From contig MPNW01000035.1 of the NCBI GenBank assembly GCA_011800805.1, positions 336,003 to 400,002 of the forward strand: a stretch of DNA of 64,000 nt. Direction: 5' to 3'. Source of the stretch: Hirudo medicinalis. Lineage: Eukaryota; Annelida; Clitellata; Hirudinida; Hirudinidae. How positions within the stretch are numbered: the stretch's first letter is position 1; the number at the start of each line of letters is the position of its first letter. This document shows positions 37,732 to 48,919 of the stretch, in pieces. The position numbers were made by a program, and so were the translations under genes. Below the pieces are notes generated by a model, which saw only the letters and a list, made by a program, of their open reading frames with translations, was not told where the DNA came from and ran no database searches.

Positions 37732-40700
37732 TCAGAAATCTCTTTCTTCTGGAGGTCTGTATGGCACACCCAAGCACTCAAAAACAGATTTCTCGCTAAG
37801 TGTGGGGATTTTTGTGCCTGTGTTCACTTTTCCTCCTTTCTGAGTAATCATAAAGCCTTTTTATTATAAATGAACTTTAACTTATCATTTATTTAACTAA
37901 TTTACATTTCTTATGACATTTTTGAATAACCCATGCTCATTTAGTGACATTCCTTTTCTAGATGCTAGATTCCTCATGGACCTATTAAAGTGGCCTGAAC
38001 CAGTGAAGTATACCAATGCTGGAAAGAATTCATCATATGGCACCACAATAATATCTATTCGCCTGTGCTAAAATGAAAATAAGTTGAATAAATGCAAGTA
38101 AATAAAAATATTTCATATTAAAAAACATGAAATTATTAGATTGTTCCACCTTTGGATTTCCTGCTAGAAGTTTACAAATTCCCAAATATTTTTTTTGATC
38201 ACCAGAATTACTTATTAGCAATTGCTCAGTTATAAAACCTGTTGAAGATTGGACATATCCAAATTAATAAAAAGGTGGTAAATATGAACTTAATGAAATT
38301 GAAAGTCACACCTGACGACTTCAACTCCTCAACAAGAGCATCAAAAAGTCCTACATGCGAACTTCCATCTTGGTGAGTAATTAAAATGTCAACGTCACCA
38401 CACAATTCTCGTCCCCTCCTGAAAGATCCGCAAACAACAACTTCACATCCAGGCCTGAAGGTCACTGCAACTTCTCTAACCTTATTTGTGAAAACAGGTC
38501 ATTGGAATGCTGGTAGAGATTGATCAAAATTAAAACTAACATGATTTCCAATATCTTCAGCTTCATGTCTGGTCATTTTCTCACTTAAATCATCATAATA
38601 CTTAAGTCCAATTTCTTGATGTCTTGTTAAATTGGCCTTCAATGTCAAATCTTCAAGTGTCCTGAACCCTCGTGTAACCCATATTTTTGCAGTTTGGGGA
38701 CCAGCACCCCAAACTTTTGTAAATATTTCCAGAGATTTGATAGATTCTTGATCATTCAACTCAACCAATTTTCTTAATTTACCACTATCAATAATTTCAC
38801 AAATTTTCTCAGCTAATTGCACACCTATTCCAGGTAAACTTAGTGCTTCCTAAAAAAAATGTTAATATTTGTTTAAAAAATAAACCAGGATGATATTTTA
38901 AAAATAAGTTCTCACAAAACTAGTGCAATTATAAACATTTCAACCCAGTTAAAACCACAAGGGTAATATGCTTTAACTATGCACCTGATAACATGTTATT
39001 GGAGATGGATGAGTCTTTAGTGATGCTATGGCTTTTCTGTAACTAAGGACTCTCCACTTCTCATTCATATTTTCGTACATTTTCATGAGTTTCTTGGTTG
39101 TTAATAAGGACAATGATTACAGACTAAATGTCAAAACATTCATTTATTTGTATTTCATTAAAATAGCACCAATGGCATCAGAAATACTTTTTGTTGATCA
39201 TTTACACCCAGTCCAAAATAGATATGGAGTACCCATTTTTTGACATCTCAACCAATATGTTACAAGAATTACTCAAATTTTAGTATGTTATGTAAATTGT
39301 GCTTCGAAAGTTTTACATTGAATTTGGTGAAATATTATTTTCAAACTTAATAACAAATCCCAAAAATGTGTTTTTTCAGCATCCAAAAGAGATAGAACGG
39401 AAACATGAAAAGTCAATAATAACAACAAAAATTTGTATTTTTGGTGTAAAAAGTTATTTAATATGAAATTATATTTCCATTTTTTTCTATTATTTCAAAA
39501 TATCTTTTGTCCATCGACAAAATTAATTTTTTTTTATAAAGTCTGATTCCAGAGGTCCTGATGGCATCTTCCAACTCCAATTTAGAATAAAATTGTCTTC
39601 CATCATTGTAGACCAGTCTTGACGACTTATCCCAAGCATTTTCAATTCATTGAGATCAGGAGAATGAGCTGGCCAACTTAAAACTTTTATGTTTCTCTCT
39701 TAGAAGAAGGTCTTTGTCAGTTTGGAAGTATGGATTAGAGTATTATCCTGCTGAAATATATAATTAGCACCACATATCCTATCAACAAGAGGCAGGAGAA
39801 AGGCTAGATCAGTGAGTCTATCATGTGAAATTCCTGCCCAAATCATGACTGTTCCAGCTCCGTGATTTCTGCTATAAAATGACTCCTTCTCTAATCTGAG
39901 GTCATATCAATCAAACTGATAACCATCATATCCATCTAGATTGAATTTTTTTCACCAGAAAAAATTATGTTGGTCCAACCTCCTCTCCTTGATAACATTT
40001 TTTGGCCCACTGAACTCTGGAGTTGCTCATTTAAGTAATTTATTGCTGTATTCTTAGAAACAGTTAAATTTAGCTCCATTCTTAGCTGGTTGGCAGAAAA
40101 TTTATCCAATGATGCTCTCCTCAATAGCAGTCTCTCCTGTTTAGCAGATAATTTCTTCTTTCTTCCAGGAGATTTCTTGGTCCCAGATTTAAGGAGCATT
40201 CAGATAATTAGAAATAACATTTATGGACCTGTTGAGCTCTTTAGCAATCCTCAATCTTGAATAGTTGACTTTCCTAAAGGCTTCAATCCTCCCCTTCTCA
40301 TTTTCAGAATGTTTTACCTCTACCCATCACTAAACTATTATTAATAAACTAAGGAAGAAAAGTTCTTAAATGTATCATGTTTATACACCACAGAAACCTT
40401 CTTTGAAGTTCATTTGCAACTTGTTAAATTACTTTTATAATTCATATGCAAACCCCTATCTTTTTTTGATGGCCCAAAAACACATTTTTACATAATTTTA
40501 ATTATTCTATGAAGTCAAAATTTTATAGTGTTTTTTTATGTGGTAAAGTGACCTAATGTCCAAATTTGTATAAATTCCATTGTTTGATGTACGATAATTT
40601 TGCATAAAATATGCACTTCTTATCTTAATTGGACAGAGTGCATATAGAGCTCGTGGCAGTGCAAGCTGGGTTTTGAACTCGACACATTATGACTCCTGCC

Positions 40701-41311
40701 ATCATCACTGCACACAGGAACACAACCCTCTCAGCTAACTTGTATGATATTTATATTGATCATACCTCTAATTCATCAGTGATATTTTTGTTAAAATTCA
40801 CATCATCACTCTTTGAAGAATTCATGCAAACCCATCTTGATTTCTTCTAAAAATGGACATTTTCATATTTTCACAATTTATATTTTATAAGAAATAATCA
40901 GACCTTCTCTGGTTCGTGTAAAGTATCTTGAGAAACAGTAGTTTTAGTCTCTTCATGGCCAAGGCTTTTAGCAATAAGTAGGCATTCTTTATTTGATCCT
41001 GCTCCTGATTGCATTAATCCTTTTGGCAATGTTATTTCAAACTCTTGCGAATCTATAAATTCTTTTCTATTAATGCAGAAACTGATCCACTTAGATTTCA
41101 CAACCTTAAACTTAATACTTCCTCCTTCATTGGGTTCCAATTGCAGCAGTTTGAATATTTTGTTCGCCTCCAACATATCGTCAACCACTACATGAGTTAC
41201 GTCGTCCTCAAGGCTCTTACATGACTTGACGCCAAATTTGTCTTTCAGTTGCCTCTCGAAAATAGTTCTTCTCGCCTTTCCTATTCCCGCTTGTAGGATG
41301 AAAAACTTCAT
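37732..41311 (-). CDS. POLL: DNA polymerase lambda (family X)
   Basis: Nuclear family-X polymerase of base-excision repair and non-homologous end joining. Exon 1 (41311 down to about 40903) encodes an N-terminal BRCT domain ([39 protein letters not shown]). Next come a short Ser/Lys-rich exon (about 40850-40767), the 8-kDa domain ([20 protein letters not shown], about 39085-38985), helix-hairpin-helix motifs ([25 protein letters not shown]), the palm with catalytic aspartates GDVDILITH (about 38375) and [14 protein letters not shown] (about 38050), the fingers/thumb motif [15 protein letters not shown], and a C-terminus [13 protein letters not shown]. All three catalytic aspartates are present. 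BRCT plus the PYRPPEERD ending fits lambda rather than beta. The 8-kDa exon is separated from its upstream neighbour by an intron of about 1.7 kb holding a Tc1 element and a SINE. Confidence 0.95.
39205..40640 (-). mobile_element. Degenerate Tc1/mariner-type transposon in a POLL intron
   Basis: 1436-bp element. The left end CACCCAGTCCAAAATAGATA and the complement of the right end, CACTCTGTCCAATTAAGATA, are matching terminal inverted repeats. The left end is preceded by TA; the right flank reads CA (TG on the complement), a mutated TA duplication. The minus strand encodes transposase remnants: a paired-domain-like stretch ([41 protein letters not shown]), then WTNIIFSGE and, further on, [15 protein letters not shown] (the catalytic DDE-region block). 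Several frame breaks. It was inserted in the intron in the same direction as POLL. Confidence 0.85.
40645..40745 (-). repeat. tRNA-derived SINE head fragment
   Basis: On the minus strand, GTTAGCTGAGAGGG (complement of 40726-40739) fits a Pol III A box and GAGTTCAAAACCC (complement of 40668-40680) fits a B box. It matches the head of the SINE in the RAB18 intron (shared AGTTCAxAAxCCAGCTTGCAC). The body and tail are missing. It abuts the right end of the Tc1-like element, so the two insertions may be related in history. Confidence 0.6.
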
Positions 41312-41492
41312 CTAAGCCGTTCTGAGTAACTATGATAAAGCTATAACAATATGCAACAGAGGATGAAGCTTACTGAATCATTTATCCATACCAAATGTAC
41401 ATTATGTATATTATCAGGGGTTCGAAAATATGTGCTTAACAATAAGCCAAATCAGTTTGTGATCTCTTCACTCATTATAAATAAAATAGCAG

Positions 41493-41852
41493 ATCATATG
41501 CAAAGAATAGGACTAGAGTAATCGCAGCTTAATATCAATACTGACATTCTACAGTAAACAATAATAAACCACGCCCCTAAATTATAATAATATATTGAGG
41601 AAATAATTAACTAAAAAATAAAAAGCGATATTTAATTCCTTAAATAGATCAGATATTTAAAGTCTACATATGATAATCGATAATCACTAATCGCTTTTGT
41701 TAATTACAGAGCGTTTATTGAAATNTTGTTAAATATTGTTTGTAAATTGTAATTCATTATTTACATAATTTATTATTATAATTTGGGGGCGTGGTTTATT
41801 ATTGTTTACTGTGGAATGTCCGTATTGATATTAGTGTGCGATTACACCAGTG
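41493..41852. promoter_or_regulatory. Bidirectional POLL/FAM136A promoter region: long imperfect inverted repeat
   Basis: The arms 41519-41607 and 41748-41852 are inverted copies of each other, about 90% identical by eye over some 80 bp. Each arm, read towards its own gene, has ATTTGGGGGCGTGGTTTATT (or the one-base variant with TAGG), a KLF/Sp1-like GC box, then ATTGTTTACTGTGGAATGTC, TATTGATATTA and a CGATTAC block. POLL starts 180 bp to the left and FAM136A 250 bp to the right. A single N (41725) sits in the loop. It could be a bidirectional promoter or a MITE/foldback element adopted as one. Confidence 0.65.
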
Positions 41853-42099
41853 ATTGTGATGAAACGATCTTGAAAATTATAGAAATTAATGTCGCAAAAT
41901 TATTTTACTTATTCTAAACATTTGATCAAATTAAAAATATGTAATTTTACAACAATTTGTTTTAATGTAATGATATACCAAAATATTTTATTCAACAATT
42001 AAATATATCATCTATGGTTTACATCGCTAGGTCATTGGGTCGGTGTTCTCGATTTTCATAATTGTTTCATAAATTTTACAAATTTGCGAGGCTTCAGGT

Positions 42100-42708
42100 A
42101 TGTCGGATCTAGATGCTAAAATCGAAAATGCCTTCAAGGATATGTTCAATAAGCTTGATGACAAATACTACAGAAAAATGCAGGTACTAATCATGAAGCA
42201 TGCTTTTTAATTTAGTGGTTAGCCTTTACCTTAAATAATTTGTTTTGCATCGATTAGTTTTTTGCTGATTTTTCTAGAGGGACACTCATCTATGTAGAGC
42301 CAAATGTTGTGATGATTTGTCAATGAATATGGAAATGGTTCAAAGATGTATTGATAATTGCTCTGTTCCAATCAATACATCACAAGAGTTTCTTACAAGA
42401 GAGTTGGAGTCTTTCAAGGTACATTCTAATTTATTTCATTAAATTCAATGATATTCAGTCTTGATAATGCAATTGTAAAACTATTGTAGGACCGGCTTGT
42501 TCGCTGTTCACTTGATTGTCAAGATTCTATCAAAGACAAAATTGGTGCAAACTCTAATAGCAGCAACATTTCAAAGCACAGATTGGAATATGAAAATTGT
42601 GTTTCAGTCTGTGGTGATAAAATTCTTAAGCTGTTGCCAAATATGGCAAAGAAGATAGAAGAGGTTGCAAAGGAACATCAAAAACATTTAGATAAAATGA
42701 AGGCATAA
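42100..42708 (+). CDS. FAM136A: FAM136A-like mitochondrial twin-CX3C protein
   Basis: Three exons (42100-42183, 42278-42418, 42490-42708; 147 aa), all junctions in frame. FAM136A is a small intermembrane-space protein of mitochondria. The sequence starts MSDLDAKIENAFKDMFNKLD, has the family block KYYRKMQRDTHLCRAKCC, then MVQRCIDNC, LTRELESFKDRLVRCSLDCQD, and YENCVSVCGDKILKLLPNM. The paired cysteine motifs CRAKC, CIDNC, CSLDC and CVSVC are the CX3C pairs that form disulphides in this family. It ends in a lysine-rich helix. Divergently transcribed from POLL across a shared promoter of about 790 bp. Confidence 0.93.
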
Positions 42709-42719
42709 ATGTCATGTTT

Positions 42720-43790
42720 ATTTAGTTTTCCCTTGATTGCCTTTTTGGCTGATTTTTTTTTAAATTTAGTTATTTTGCTCCTTTTTAACCTGACTAAATT
42801 GCAAAACTGTTTAAATATTATTGTTGTTGCAGTGGCATCATGTGCAAGGTAAAAATAGTTAAATGTTTGGTTAGATCTGTAGACCTATGTGCCACCTCCA
42901 TAGAACTCATAATGGTGGACTTTTTGTCACTCAGACAGAATGGATATGTTGAAGGTTTCACTGATCTACTGGAGTTATATTTTAATGTAGGATTTTTGTC
43001 CAGTGAGTTACTCATGTGTTCCAGACCATAATCTTGATCAGTTGTGGCACATGTGTTTGGATGAGAATTTTTCAACATTAAGACTCAAAAATTGAACTTG
43101 TATGGAGTATATATTCACTGGGTCAAGGTTAATGAAAAACATCACAATAAAGAAATATAATGGACTCAATGCAGATAAACATCAATGACTCAATCGGCTC
43201 TAAAAGCCAGATCTCAAATAATAGATTTCCCTCAATAATGCATTGATAATACAAGTAACATTATTAAATCTATTCGTCGCAAAGCACCTCATCTCGCTTA
43301 AAAGTTTATGAGGGCTTCAAAGTGGTGACAATGCATTGTCATGCTTGTGGGAAGAAGCAAGAATTTAACCGAGAATTAGACTGATAATACATCACGTTAT
43401 AAATAGGAAGTGATAATCGAGAAATGAAGAGCTAAGATGCTCTTCATAAAACACTACATGGAAAAGAAATACCGCGCTAATAATTTAAATGAGACCGTTC
43501 TAAATCATAAAACATTCCTTAACAGAAAATCCATAAAATATAGTAGTTAAATTGCAGCACTTGTACATCTACTTCCGTCTAAGGATATCCAAGAGATTCT
43601 GTTGGAAGGCACCTCATGAAATAAAAACAATGCGATGATGTCATCGAAGATTTCATCAAACGGAAAAGTTGATGACAAAATTTATGCTTTTGCGATGTAA
43701 TGGTGCAAAATAAATTAGCAAATGCATTATAAATACATGAGTTAATAAATAGTGAAATAGAAACACGCAACTAAATCAGATGAATGAAAA
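42720..43790. other. Intergenic region downstream of FAM136A
   Basis: Probably includes the FAM136A 3' UTR; an AATAAA lies near 43147. Nothing else recognisable. Confidence 0.4.
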
Positions 43791-43796
43791 ACACTT

Positions 43797-44852
43797 TCAT
43801 TCGATAAACTCCAGCCACATTGACGTTGATTTCTCGAAAGATTTGATGATGTGTAAATCTCTGCACAAATGTTCAACTTTGTCGACGGATAAAGACAAAG
43901 TTATGTTGGCTTTGTCCACTTCTTGTCTCACTTCTAACGGAACGTATGGCTCAGAGAAGCAGATCATTCCGGCTAATCCACATTCAGAATGGTATATCAA
44001 TTCCCAGAACTGGTTCTTCATTGAGATTTCATATTCCGGCATCAATTCCTGTACAAGATTGTACATTCTTACGAGATTCGAATAGAGGTGGGCCAAGCTT
44101 CGTAATCGTTCTGTGTCGCCTGAATTCTAAACAATTTAATTGAGATAAAACTATTAAAATATAATTGAGGAAAATTTAAAAAAAAATCATAAATTAATCG
44201 ACATTACTTATTTTGAAGATTAAAAAAGAGAGTCTTCAAAAGTAACTAATAATTAAAAATCATTAACATTGAAATTGGCAATTGTTACGAAAGTGATTAT
44301 ATTTCAGAAGATGGTTTAATTATTGAGTTGATCTTTCTACTATAATATGTACGATTATTTAGCCGCAATTACCTCAAAAGAATAGTTCGACTCTTCCATC
44401 GTCAAAGAAAAAACGTAATCGTTGGGAGTGGGAGCGGCGCAAATTTCTTCTTCATGGAGAAATATGTTAATCTAAATATTACATTTACTCAAAATTAATG
44501 TTACATTTAAATTGGAATAGATCCAGCAAGTACATAGTTGACGGTCAAAACTCACAAATAAATCTTTCAACTCGACTAATTTAGTCGATAACATTTGTAA
44601 CATCGGCTTAAGAGCATTCAAGACTTCTTCAATATCTTCATCACTGGAGTTATAATAGTATTCACTTGATTCACATATGTTCTTTCTGTCCTCGAAATTG
44701 AGTGGGTGTGCTTTGAGGTAGACCAAGAAAATCAGAACAAGCAATGCTGTCGGGAGTTGAATGAATGTGTGATACTTTATTTGATAAAATAATTTATTTA
44801 ATTATTGATCAAAAATGTTGATTAATATGTTACCGTTTTTTAAAATCTTCAT
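43797..44852 (-). CDS. Small secreted protein, unrecognised (predicted helical)
   Basis: Four exons that join perfectly in frame: 44834-44852, 44556-44746, 44373-44471, 43797-44126 (212 aa). The tiny first exon encodes MKILKN, and fusion with exon 2 gives a textbook signal peptide (MKILKNALLVLIFLVYLKAHP). The mature part has an acidic serine/tyrosine-rich stretch (ESSEYYYNSSDEDIEEV), amphipathic helix-like segments (VLNALKPMLQMLSTKLVELKDLF, split for length: VLNALKPMLQ and STKLVELKDLF; SLAHLYSNLVRMYNLVQEL; LEVRQEVDKANI; VEHLCRDLHIIKSF), five cysteines and one N-glycosylation sequon (NYS) plus NITL. No transmembrane segment after the signal peptide. I know no family for it; the layout resembles secreted helical-bundle ligands, but that is inference. 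Confidence 0.75.
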
Positions 44853-44859
44853 AGCCAAC

Positions 44860-46090
44860 TTGTTCACAACTTTTTAGAGCTCTAGTTATAATATTTGAAA
44901 GCATCGAAGTACTTGACTCATGAGCTTTTATTGAATACTTGAGAGGTGTGGTAAATTACGATCGTGGAAATTATTAATAAGCTGTTAATCGATAACTGGG
45001 AAGTAAATCATCCAAAGTTGTTGCTTATCCATGATCTTTGAGAACCTGAAATGAAGTTGAACTAACAATAAGAATATTGATATCACTGAATGTACATACA
45101 ACTTAGTAAAGACGAAATGATTATTATTAATGTGTTACCGCTACTCAAACAAAATGCATTGTTTTACCTTAACGTATGACATAAACTTATGGTTTCATTG
45201 GGTTAGTGTTTCAAAGGAAAGATGATATCATTGTAATCATGAATACGTTATTCATGTGTTGCTCACTGCCGCATGTTTCAGATGGAAATTTGATTTTTAA
45301 TGAGTGACTTACGCCATCAGCTAAACGCCTCGTGACGGTTTTTGGAGATGTTTGCTTTAAATAGATGAGGTTATTACGTGGTCTGGCATCAATTCATTTA
45401 GAAAGACTTCGTTAAATTATAGTCAAAACTATTTTGTAATAGCTCTTGTATCAGGGGTGTAAAGAATTTGTTGAATCACGCGGGAAATCTGCTTCCTGTA
45501 ATTAATGCTTGTCAACAGCATTCTTTCTGGTTTTATTTATGTTAGTGTGTTGCGGGAAAAAACCTATTGTTATTTTGATTTTATTTATTTGTCGATATTT
45601 AAATTATAAAATCTAGTGATTTAACAAGTTATAAATCTAAGCAATTGCGGTATATAACTTACTTACGCGATCCGACAGGATGAAAAAATATTTAAAATTA
45701 TTTTCGTTGCTGTTTTGTAATTTTATAGAATAATGTATTAATAGAATAAGTCATTTATTATTTAATTAAATTCAAACATATTTATTATTTAATATATTTA
45801 TTTAATAAATACATTTAAATCGCTAAAAGGGACAGTCCGTTAATAACGTCACACTTTTTTGACCTTTTTTTGACTCTATCCCCCACGTTAGAAATCTACG
45901 TAAGAAAACCAGTTCATGACATCACAAATGTCTGCATATTTTTCTCGAGCAAGTATTTATATTGTGTCAAGATGTCGTTGGTTATCTTTTTTCATAATTA
46001 AAGGCTTAAATGGCTTAATAACAAAATATAAAATATAAATATAAATTCTTAAATTAATTTACACTGTAGCAAACTGGTCCATAAATGTTA
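44860..46090. other. AT-rich intergenic region with a MITE-end-like motif
   Basis: No gene. At 45832-45900, GTCCGTTAATAACGTCAC followed by TTTTTTGACC and a C-rich tract resembles the termini of the inverted-repeat element at 54195-54820; only one end is seen. The rest is AT-rich and featureless. Confidence 0.4.
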
Positions 46091-46096
46091 TGTTCT

Positions 46097-46490
46097 ATAA
46101 TGTAAAACAGTATGTTTGTCTATCCCAAGAACTCCTCCCAAACGGTGAACGGTAGCGACTTGAAATTTGCACACGTCATTCTCTATGCCATTCTTAGGTC
46201 AACTTGTGCTATTTTCAACTTTCAAGTTTCCAACTTTCTCTTTTTTCCTAAATAGTATACGAGCTTTAAACACGAGAACTACTGAAAGCAAGGACCATTG
46301 TGCTCCCGCTTAGTCTAATGTTTGAGATTTCGCCTCTCGCGATGGCAGCACGGGTTTGAGTCCCGTTGCTGGAGCACCGTCCCGATCGCCCGATCTTAGA
46401 GGGTAAGTATTTGGCGGTATTCGAACGACGTAAATAGTAACGGGATGAATAAGATTAATTATACTGAATAAAAATGAGTTTGAATATATG
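46097..46490 (+). repeat. Dispersed ~400-bp repeat, copy 2
   Basis: Inverted copy of 31482-31840 (see the shared words given there). This copy contains GGTTTGAGTCCCG at about 46353, close to the Pol III B-box/T-loop consensus, preceded by CGCTTAGTCTAATG, a weak A-box candidate, and ends GAATAAAAATGAGTTTG. Possibly a tRNA-related retroposon, but it does not fold as an obvious tRNA. Confidence 0.75.
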
Positions 46491-46499
46491 GCTGACGAA

Positions 46500-46940
46500 G
46501 CCGGTTTAAAAAAGCTAGTGATTTAATAACGACCAAAAATGTCAAGCACCAAAGTTAAGAAAATATGATGAAGATTACATTGAATTTGGTTATATTGAAT
46601 GCATCTCAAATTCTGAAAAACAACAGCGTCAAATTTCAAAAGACATTTTGTCTAATGAAGCGCTCAAACCAGCCAAATTAAAGAGGCATTTAATGACAAT
46701 ACATCATGATTTAGCTGGTAAATCGAAAGTATTTTTCCAAAGAATAAAGATGTCAAACAACATTTGGACTCATTGGCTTAACGTATTTGCGTGAAACATC
46801 ACTTTCAACACTTACTAATATAAAGACTAAGTTTAGATCCAAACTTGTTGTTAAACGTGACATTAGTGACATTGTGCCTATCCGAAATAACACCAAGAAT
46901 TGATATCACGTGCAAAGCAAAACAAGCACACCCTTCCCAC
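46500..46940 (+). pseudogene. hAT transposase remnant (ZBED-like)
   Basis: Across frame breaks the + strand encodes the start and an extreme C-terminal part of a ZBED/hAT-type transposase: RKYDEDYIEFGYI, LSNEALKPAKLKRHLMTIHH (the BED finger His region), KSKVFFQRIK. It then jumps to a late segment (LRETSLSTLTNIKTKFRSKL, KQAHPSH) that normally lies several hundred residues downstream. It is an internally deleted, dead copy. Confidence 0.7.
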
Positions 46941-47673
46941 CGAGTCACTGACATCATTGATATTGGCGAAACCGATCTTACTGATTTATTTAAACTGACA
47001 ATTAGTTTATAAAATTAATTCGGTAATATTTTACATTAGTCCTCTTCAGAAGCAAACTTGCATTGTGGCAATCATCTGCATGTTATTTTTATTAAACTAG
47101 AAGAGATAATTATTTTCCTTTATAAATATTTGGGTCCGCGAGCTATTGCCTAGAAATACATAAAGGTCCGTGGTACAAAATGTCTGAAAACCGTTGCACT
47201 AGAGGATGCCTCACATAACGGTGTTTGAAATTCTTATTGAGAGCCAATGATTTATATAGAAATTTGATTTTTGGGTTGGGGCAGTTGCCCAACAGACAGG
47301 GGTGAATCTGCCCACTGAATGTCCATTTTTGATTTTCCATGACCAAATTGACATAATTGACCAAATTGACTTGATTGCCTTTCAGCCAGTGGAGGTCTCC
47401 TCAAAATATTTGATAGAGGGTGAATGCGTCCCCGCAAAGGGAATGGGGGTAAATAAATCCCTGGTGAGAGCCACGGGACCATGTGGGATGTGGTGGGTTC
47501 TCTATTCATTCACTGTTGCAATTCATAATTGTAGTAGATTCAATTAATTTAGAATTTGTTGGGTATTTGGAAATAAATTCATTAGTTTTGCACGCTATAT
47601 CATGCCTTCAATTTGATGTTAATAATTCAGTTTCATTTCAATTTCAGTCATGCATTTAGTGAATGCCCGTGTT

Positions 47674-47821
47674 CAGGGCCGCCGAGAGGGGGTTGCAAGT
47701 GCCTAAGCGGCCTGGCAACTTTTTGTGGCCTGCCGGGTTTTAAAATATTAAAATCCTTTTTTGTGTTTAGGGGCCCATGGCTGCTGTGCCTAGGGATCCG
47801 AAATTTCTGTCGGCGACCCTG
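47674..47821. mobile_element. Short DNA-transposon MITE
   Basis: The left end CAGGGCCGCCGAGAGGG and the complement of the right end, CAGGGTCGCCGACAGAA, are inverted repeats of about 15 bp enclosing 148 bp without coding capacity. The CAGGG start suggests a hAT relative. No clear target-site duplication. Confidence 0.5.
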
Positions 47822-48119
47822 TCCATATTACGTTAGAATCTGGTCGACACAAACATTTCTTTCAATGTAAGAGAACTCGGAGATGTTTTAGCAGCTTAGA
47901 AATTTATTTGAAATCCAAAAATAAAACTGTTCATTGCAAAGAACAGTCTTTCCCATCTCACCTGGAATTAAATCCAAAATTATCGGCTGAAAACGCGATC
48001 ATGGTGAAATTTTGTCAAGTACTAAATATCATCTATTTCATCTCCTTTCACCATTTTAATTTTAGCCCTCTTCAGGGCACATTGGTAGAACATAAGGGGT
48101 ATGAAAATTAGAATATTAT

Positions 48120-48225
48120 TTATTTAGTATTATAAGTAATAAATAAGTAATAAACTTACATTGTTTATTACTTATTATATAATATATATATATATAGATA
48201 TAGATATAATATATATTACATGTCA
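48120..48225. repeat. AT dinucleotide-rich tract
   Basis: TATTA and (TA)n repeats around 48175-48215 form a low-complexity, palindromic tract with no other content. Confidence 0.7.
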
Positions 48226-48919
48226 GCTGTAACATTCTTGTAACTTAAGATGTTATTTAAATCCGCATTCTAATTATATAAACTAAGATTTCTTTGGTCT
48301 CTCAGATTAAGACGCCAAGCTGCAATTCAATTCAATTCAATTCGATAAATATATTTCAAAATAATTAATAATTATACTTAACAAATGGAATCAATTTGGC
48401 ATAAATGCAAAAGTTTTGCTTTTAACACAAAATCAGATTGCAATTTAAATAAGAGCTTTTTGGCCAACTCAAACATTTTGTTGATGGCTTATTTTATAAG
48501 CCTTAGAATACTATTAAAAACTAATTGATAAAATACCGTGACGGTACAAGCTAATAAAATAAAGAATACGTTGTTGATTTTTAAAATGAATATTGTTATC
48601 CGAATCAGCATTGCTGCCTCTGGATTTGTTTTAGTGAAATGTTTTTAATAGAAAAAACTTCAACATTTTTTCAACAGTTTATGCTTTTTAATGCAAAATA
48701 TCATCATTTCTTCTAAACTAATTAATTCATTTGAAAGTTAACAAATTTAAATGTAACTCATTACCATAATTTTTAATAAAACAAGGTATTTTAGTTATTA
48801 TTTAAATTGAAGAATCAAATCTATACAAAAATCAGCGTTTAAAGTTAAGAAAAGCTGGGTGCATGTTATTATAAATTGGCATCGCTGAAGGTCGTTTGTG
48901 TTCGTGAGGTTCTGAAATA

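Noticed and set aside
46300..46390. Possible tRNA gene (T-loop-like GGTTTGAGTCC)
   Set aside because: No cloverleaf with a paired acceptor stem and anticodon arm can be drawn, and the segment belongs to a repeat with another copy lacking the motif.
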